Source of the DNA: Bacteroidaceae bacterium
GTDB lineage: Bacteria > Bacteroidota > Bacteroidia > Bacteroidales > Bacteroidaceae
DNA length: 64,000 nucleotides
Direction: 5' to 3'
Assembly (NCBI GenBank): GCA_902362375.1
Contig: CABIVS010000001.1
Coordinates: 47,820-111,819, forward strand
Position 1 is the first letter of the stretch, and every line of letters starts with the position of its first letter. Below are positions 61,966 through 64,000 of the stretch, one piece after another. The translations under genes were made by a program, and so were the position numbers. The notes under the pieces were generated by a model, which saw nothing but the letters and a program-made list of their open reading frames with translations, searched no databases and was not told the DNA's origin.

Positions 61966-64000
61966 TCACCTTACAGAGGGATCGGAAGGGGCATCATGAG
62001 ATTTCCTATACTGTGTAGGAGCTATATCAAAAAGTTCTTTAAAACATTTGTTGAAGTATTGAGGATTTCCAAATCCTAACCGGTAAGCAATATCCGAAAT
62101 GTTCATCTCCGGAGCATTCAGCAGAAAATACGCAGCCTTTTTCAGACGGAGATTCATGATAAAATTATTTGGCGTACTTCCCGTGATACCTTTTATCTTC
62201 TGAAATAAGACAGTACGCCCCACCCCCATCTCCCGTGAGAAAGCATCTACACTGAATTCGGGATTTTCCATATTATCTTCCACCACTTGAGTAGCTTGTT
62301 CGATAAACTTCTGGTCGAGTTCGTTCGTTGCAATCTTCTCCGCCTTGCTATCCAATTGATGGGCATATTTATTCTGTAAAAGTCTGCGGGTATTAATGAG
62401 ATTATTGCATTGCATCACCAGCCGCCGCATATTAAATGGCTTCACCACATAAATATCCGCTCCAATTCTCAATCCTTCCAACTCACGTTCGGGAGCACTA
62501 AGGGCAGTCAGAAGAACGACAGGTATATGGCAGGTTTCTATATTGTTCTTGATCTTGGCACATAACTCTGTTCCGGGCATTCCGGGCATCATGATATCCG
62601 AAATAACCAGATCGGGCTGCATCACCTTTACTTTCTCGTATCCTTCCTTGCCATCACTTGCAGTTTCAACCGTGTACAATGGAGAGAAAATATCCACAAG
62701 GATATTTCTGATCTCTTCATTATCATCAATTACCAATAACTTACAGTCAGTAGTCCCGCTTTCACTCTGGGCTGACCGCACCTCCTTAACCAACAGTTCT
62801 TTATCTTCCGAATAATAAATATATTCCTTATCCCGCTCCGGTTCAACCCGGGCAACAGAAGAATCAAAGTGAGCATCCCCTTTTTTCAGAATGACCTTAA
62901 AACAAGAGCCTTTTCCCAACTGACTTTCTACTGTTATATCCCCCTGATGGGCTTTCACAATACCCTGACTCAAAGCCAGTCCGATACCTGTTCCTCCATA
63001 CTGTCCTATATTCTCAACCTGATAGAACCGCTCGAATATCTTAACGTAGTCTTCCTCGGAGATTCCCGCACCATTATCGGAAACGGAAAACATACATTCC
63101 TCCGTTCCATCAGCCAATTCCATACGGATAGTTCCACCGTCTGAAGTATATTTAAAAGCATTAGACAGCAGGTTATTAACCACCTTCTGTATTTGCATCC
63201 GGTCTCCCCACACGAGGCATTGCTCGCAGTCGGCATGCAAAACAAACGAAATATTCCTGTTAGCAGCCAACTCTTTGAACAATACATAATGCTCTTTGAG
63301 CAAAGAGTATAAGTCAAATTGAGAAACTTTCAGTTTCAAAAGTCCCTGTTCTTGTTTCCGGAAATCAAGCAATTCAGTAATCAATGATTTCAGGTTACCT
63401 GCATTTTTATGTATATTCAACAGTTTCGAATAAGCATAGGTAGACAATTTGCCGGAATTCAGCAACAGATCAACCTGCCCCAGGATAAGAGTAATAGGAG
63501 TTCTGATTTCATGCGAGATATTCGTGAAGAAACGCAGTTTGGATTGATTCATCTCTTCAATGTATTGCTTCTCGCGAAGTTCAAAATCCAATGAAGTTTT
63601 CAGGAACAGACGGATTCTATATTCTCTCACGATAAAGAATAGCATAGTAAGAATCACGCATACATAAATCGTATAAGCCCACCAAGTGGCATAGAAAGGT
63701 GGCGTAATCGTTATATTCAGCGATCTGATTACTTCCGGGAAGTTCTTCAGCCTGATCTCAAAGACATAATCGCCCGGAGAGATGTTCGTATAAGTAATAT
63801 CATTTCCCAAACGGTTCTCGCTCCATTCATCATTATACCCCATCAACCGGTATTCTACCTCACCCCCGCCTATATGCAAAAAATTATCTGTCGAGAAGCC
63901 GATAGAAAACACATTCTGCAAGTAATTCAATTTGATCCGGTCGGTATAGGCAAAGGATTTATTTAAAATACCGGTTTGATCGCCTGTTGTTATCTCTTTG
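61966..64000 (-). CDS. HTCS regulator of PUL 2, 5' part beyond the window
   Basis: The frame is open to the window edge, so only the C-terminal 678 residues are seen. The order is the end of a Y_Y_Y domain (IKLNYLQNVFSIGFSTDNFLHI), a membrane helix (TWWAYTIYVCVILTMLFFIV), HisKA (FFTNISHEIRTPITLIL, His conserved), HATPase (NNLLSNAFKYT, DNGAGISEED, GGTGIGLALSQGIV), receiver (LLVIDDNEE, DLVISDIMMPGMPG) and AraC domain (NISDIAYRLGFGNPQYFNKCFKELFDIAPTQYRKS). It probably controls the adjacent PUL 2 operon. The propeller sensor part lies outside. Confidence 0.92.
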   Translation of the reverse strand, partial: KEITTGDQTGILNKSFAYTDRIKLNYLQNVFSIGFSTDNFLHIGGGEVEYRLMGYNDEWSENRLGNDITYTNISPGDYVFEIRLKNFPEVIRSLNITITPPFYATWWAYTIYVCVILTMLFFIVREYRIRLFLKTSLDFELREKQYIEEMNQSKLRFFTNISHEIRTPITLILGQVDLLLNSGKLSTYAYSKLLNIHKNAGNLKSLITELLDFRKQEQGLLKLKVSQFDLYSLLKEHYVLFKELAANRNISFVLHADCEQCLVWGDRMQIQKVVNNLLSNAFKYTSDGGTIRMELADGTEECMFSVSDNGAGISEEDYVKIFERFYQVENIGQYGGTGIGLALSQGIVKAHQGDITVESQLGKGSCFKVILKKGDAHFDSSVARVEPERDKEYIYYSEDKELLVKEVRSAQSESGTTDCKLLVIDDNEEIRNILVDIFSPLYTVETASDGKEGYEKVKVMQPDLVISDIMMPGMPGTELCAKIKNNIETCHIPVVLLTALSAPERELEGLRIGADIYVVKPFNMRRLVMQCNNLINTRRLLQNKYAHQLDSKAEKIATNELDQKFIEQATQVVEDNMENPEFSVDAFSREMGVGRTVLFQKIKGITGSTPNNFIMNLRLKKAAYFLLNAPEMNISDIAYRLGFGNPQYFNKCFKELFDIAPTQYRKSHDAPSDPSVR

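Overview
The window comes from a gut Bacteroides of the B. thetaiotaomicron group. The evidence is two SusC/SusD-type polysaccharide utilisation loci (PULs) with hybrid two-component regulators, many secreted glycosidases and lipoproteins, Bacteroides-type promoters (TTTG at -33 and TAnnTTTG at -7), and few recognisable Shine-Dalgarno sites. Genes named below rest on motifs read from the translations; no database search was possible.

Region 1 (about 1-24.8 kb) is a yeast alpha-mannan PUL. Its gene order matches B. thetaiotaomicron MAN-PUL2 (BT3780-BT3792). The leftward arm encodes an NHL/TIG surface lipoprotein, SusC, SusD, two surface glycan-binding proteins and a surface GH76 endo-alpha-1,6-mannanase. 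The hybrid sensor regulator (HTCS) follows. The rightward arm encodes a GH92 alpha-mannosidase, an endonuclease/exonuclease/phosphatase-family protein, a second GH76 and a GH130. A second GH92 lies convergent to it. Three transcription units carry related 16-bp sites about 50 bp upstream of a -7 box, two of them as pairs repeating every 21 bp; this is a candidate HTCS operator. The GH125 gene found at this place in B. thetaiotaomicron is absent, and a six-unit 22-bp tandem repeat lies there instead.

Region 2 (25.0-27.05 kb) is a small chromosomal operon: tetR-family regulator, fabG-like reductase and RluA-family pseudouridine synthase.

Region 3 (27,077-43,884) is a 16.8-kb AT-rich integrated element bounded by perfect 25-bp direct repeats. 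It starts with a 599-aa tyrosine integrase. Phased 13-bp repeats lie inside both ends (four left, two right) and are probable integrase arm sites. Integration occurred inside the promoter of the tetR operon. The element carries a winged-helix protein with upstream iterons, a polyvalent-type kinase-like gene, a DUF3871 protein, a second catalytic-domain-only recombinase beside a long inverted repeat, and a ParB-like protein. I see no relaxase, conjugation or virion gene. Its most striking content is a ten-gene operon (36,489-41,499) encoding a full FtsZ homologue, an FtsI/PBP3-like lipoprotein that has lost its catalytic SxxK and KTG motifs, a BspA-type leucine-rich repeat protein, and many small membrane or secreted proteins. 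This looks like a mobile-element-borne, divisome-mimicking system that I do not recognise from the literature.

Region 4 (44.0-64.0 kb) begins with an initiator tRNA-fMet gene. A second, leftward-transcribed PUL follows: HTCS (cut by the window edge), SusC, SusD, a FAS1-domain lipoprotein, an Ig-like surface lipoprotein, an agarase-like glycosidase, a beta-propeller lipoprotein, a GH71/99-like enzyme, GH31, GH2 and a CE6-type esterase. Its substrate cannot be fixed from sequence alone; a branched, acetylated plant-type glycan is one possibility.
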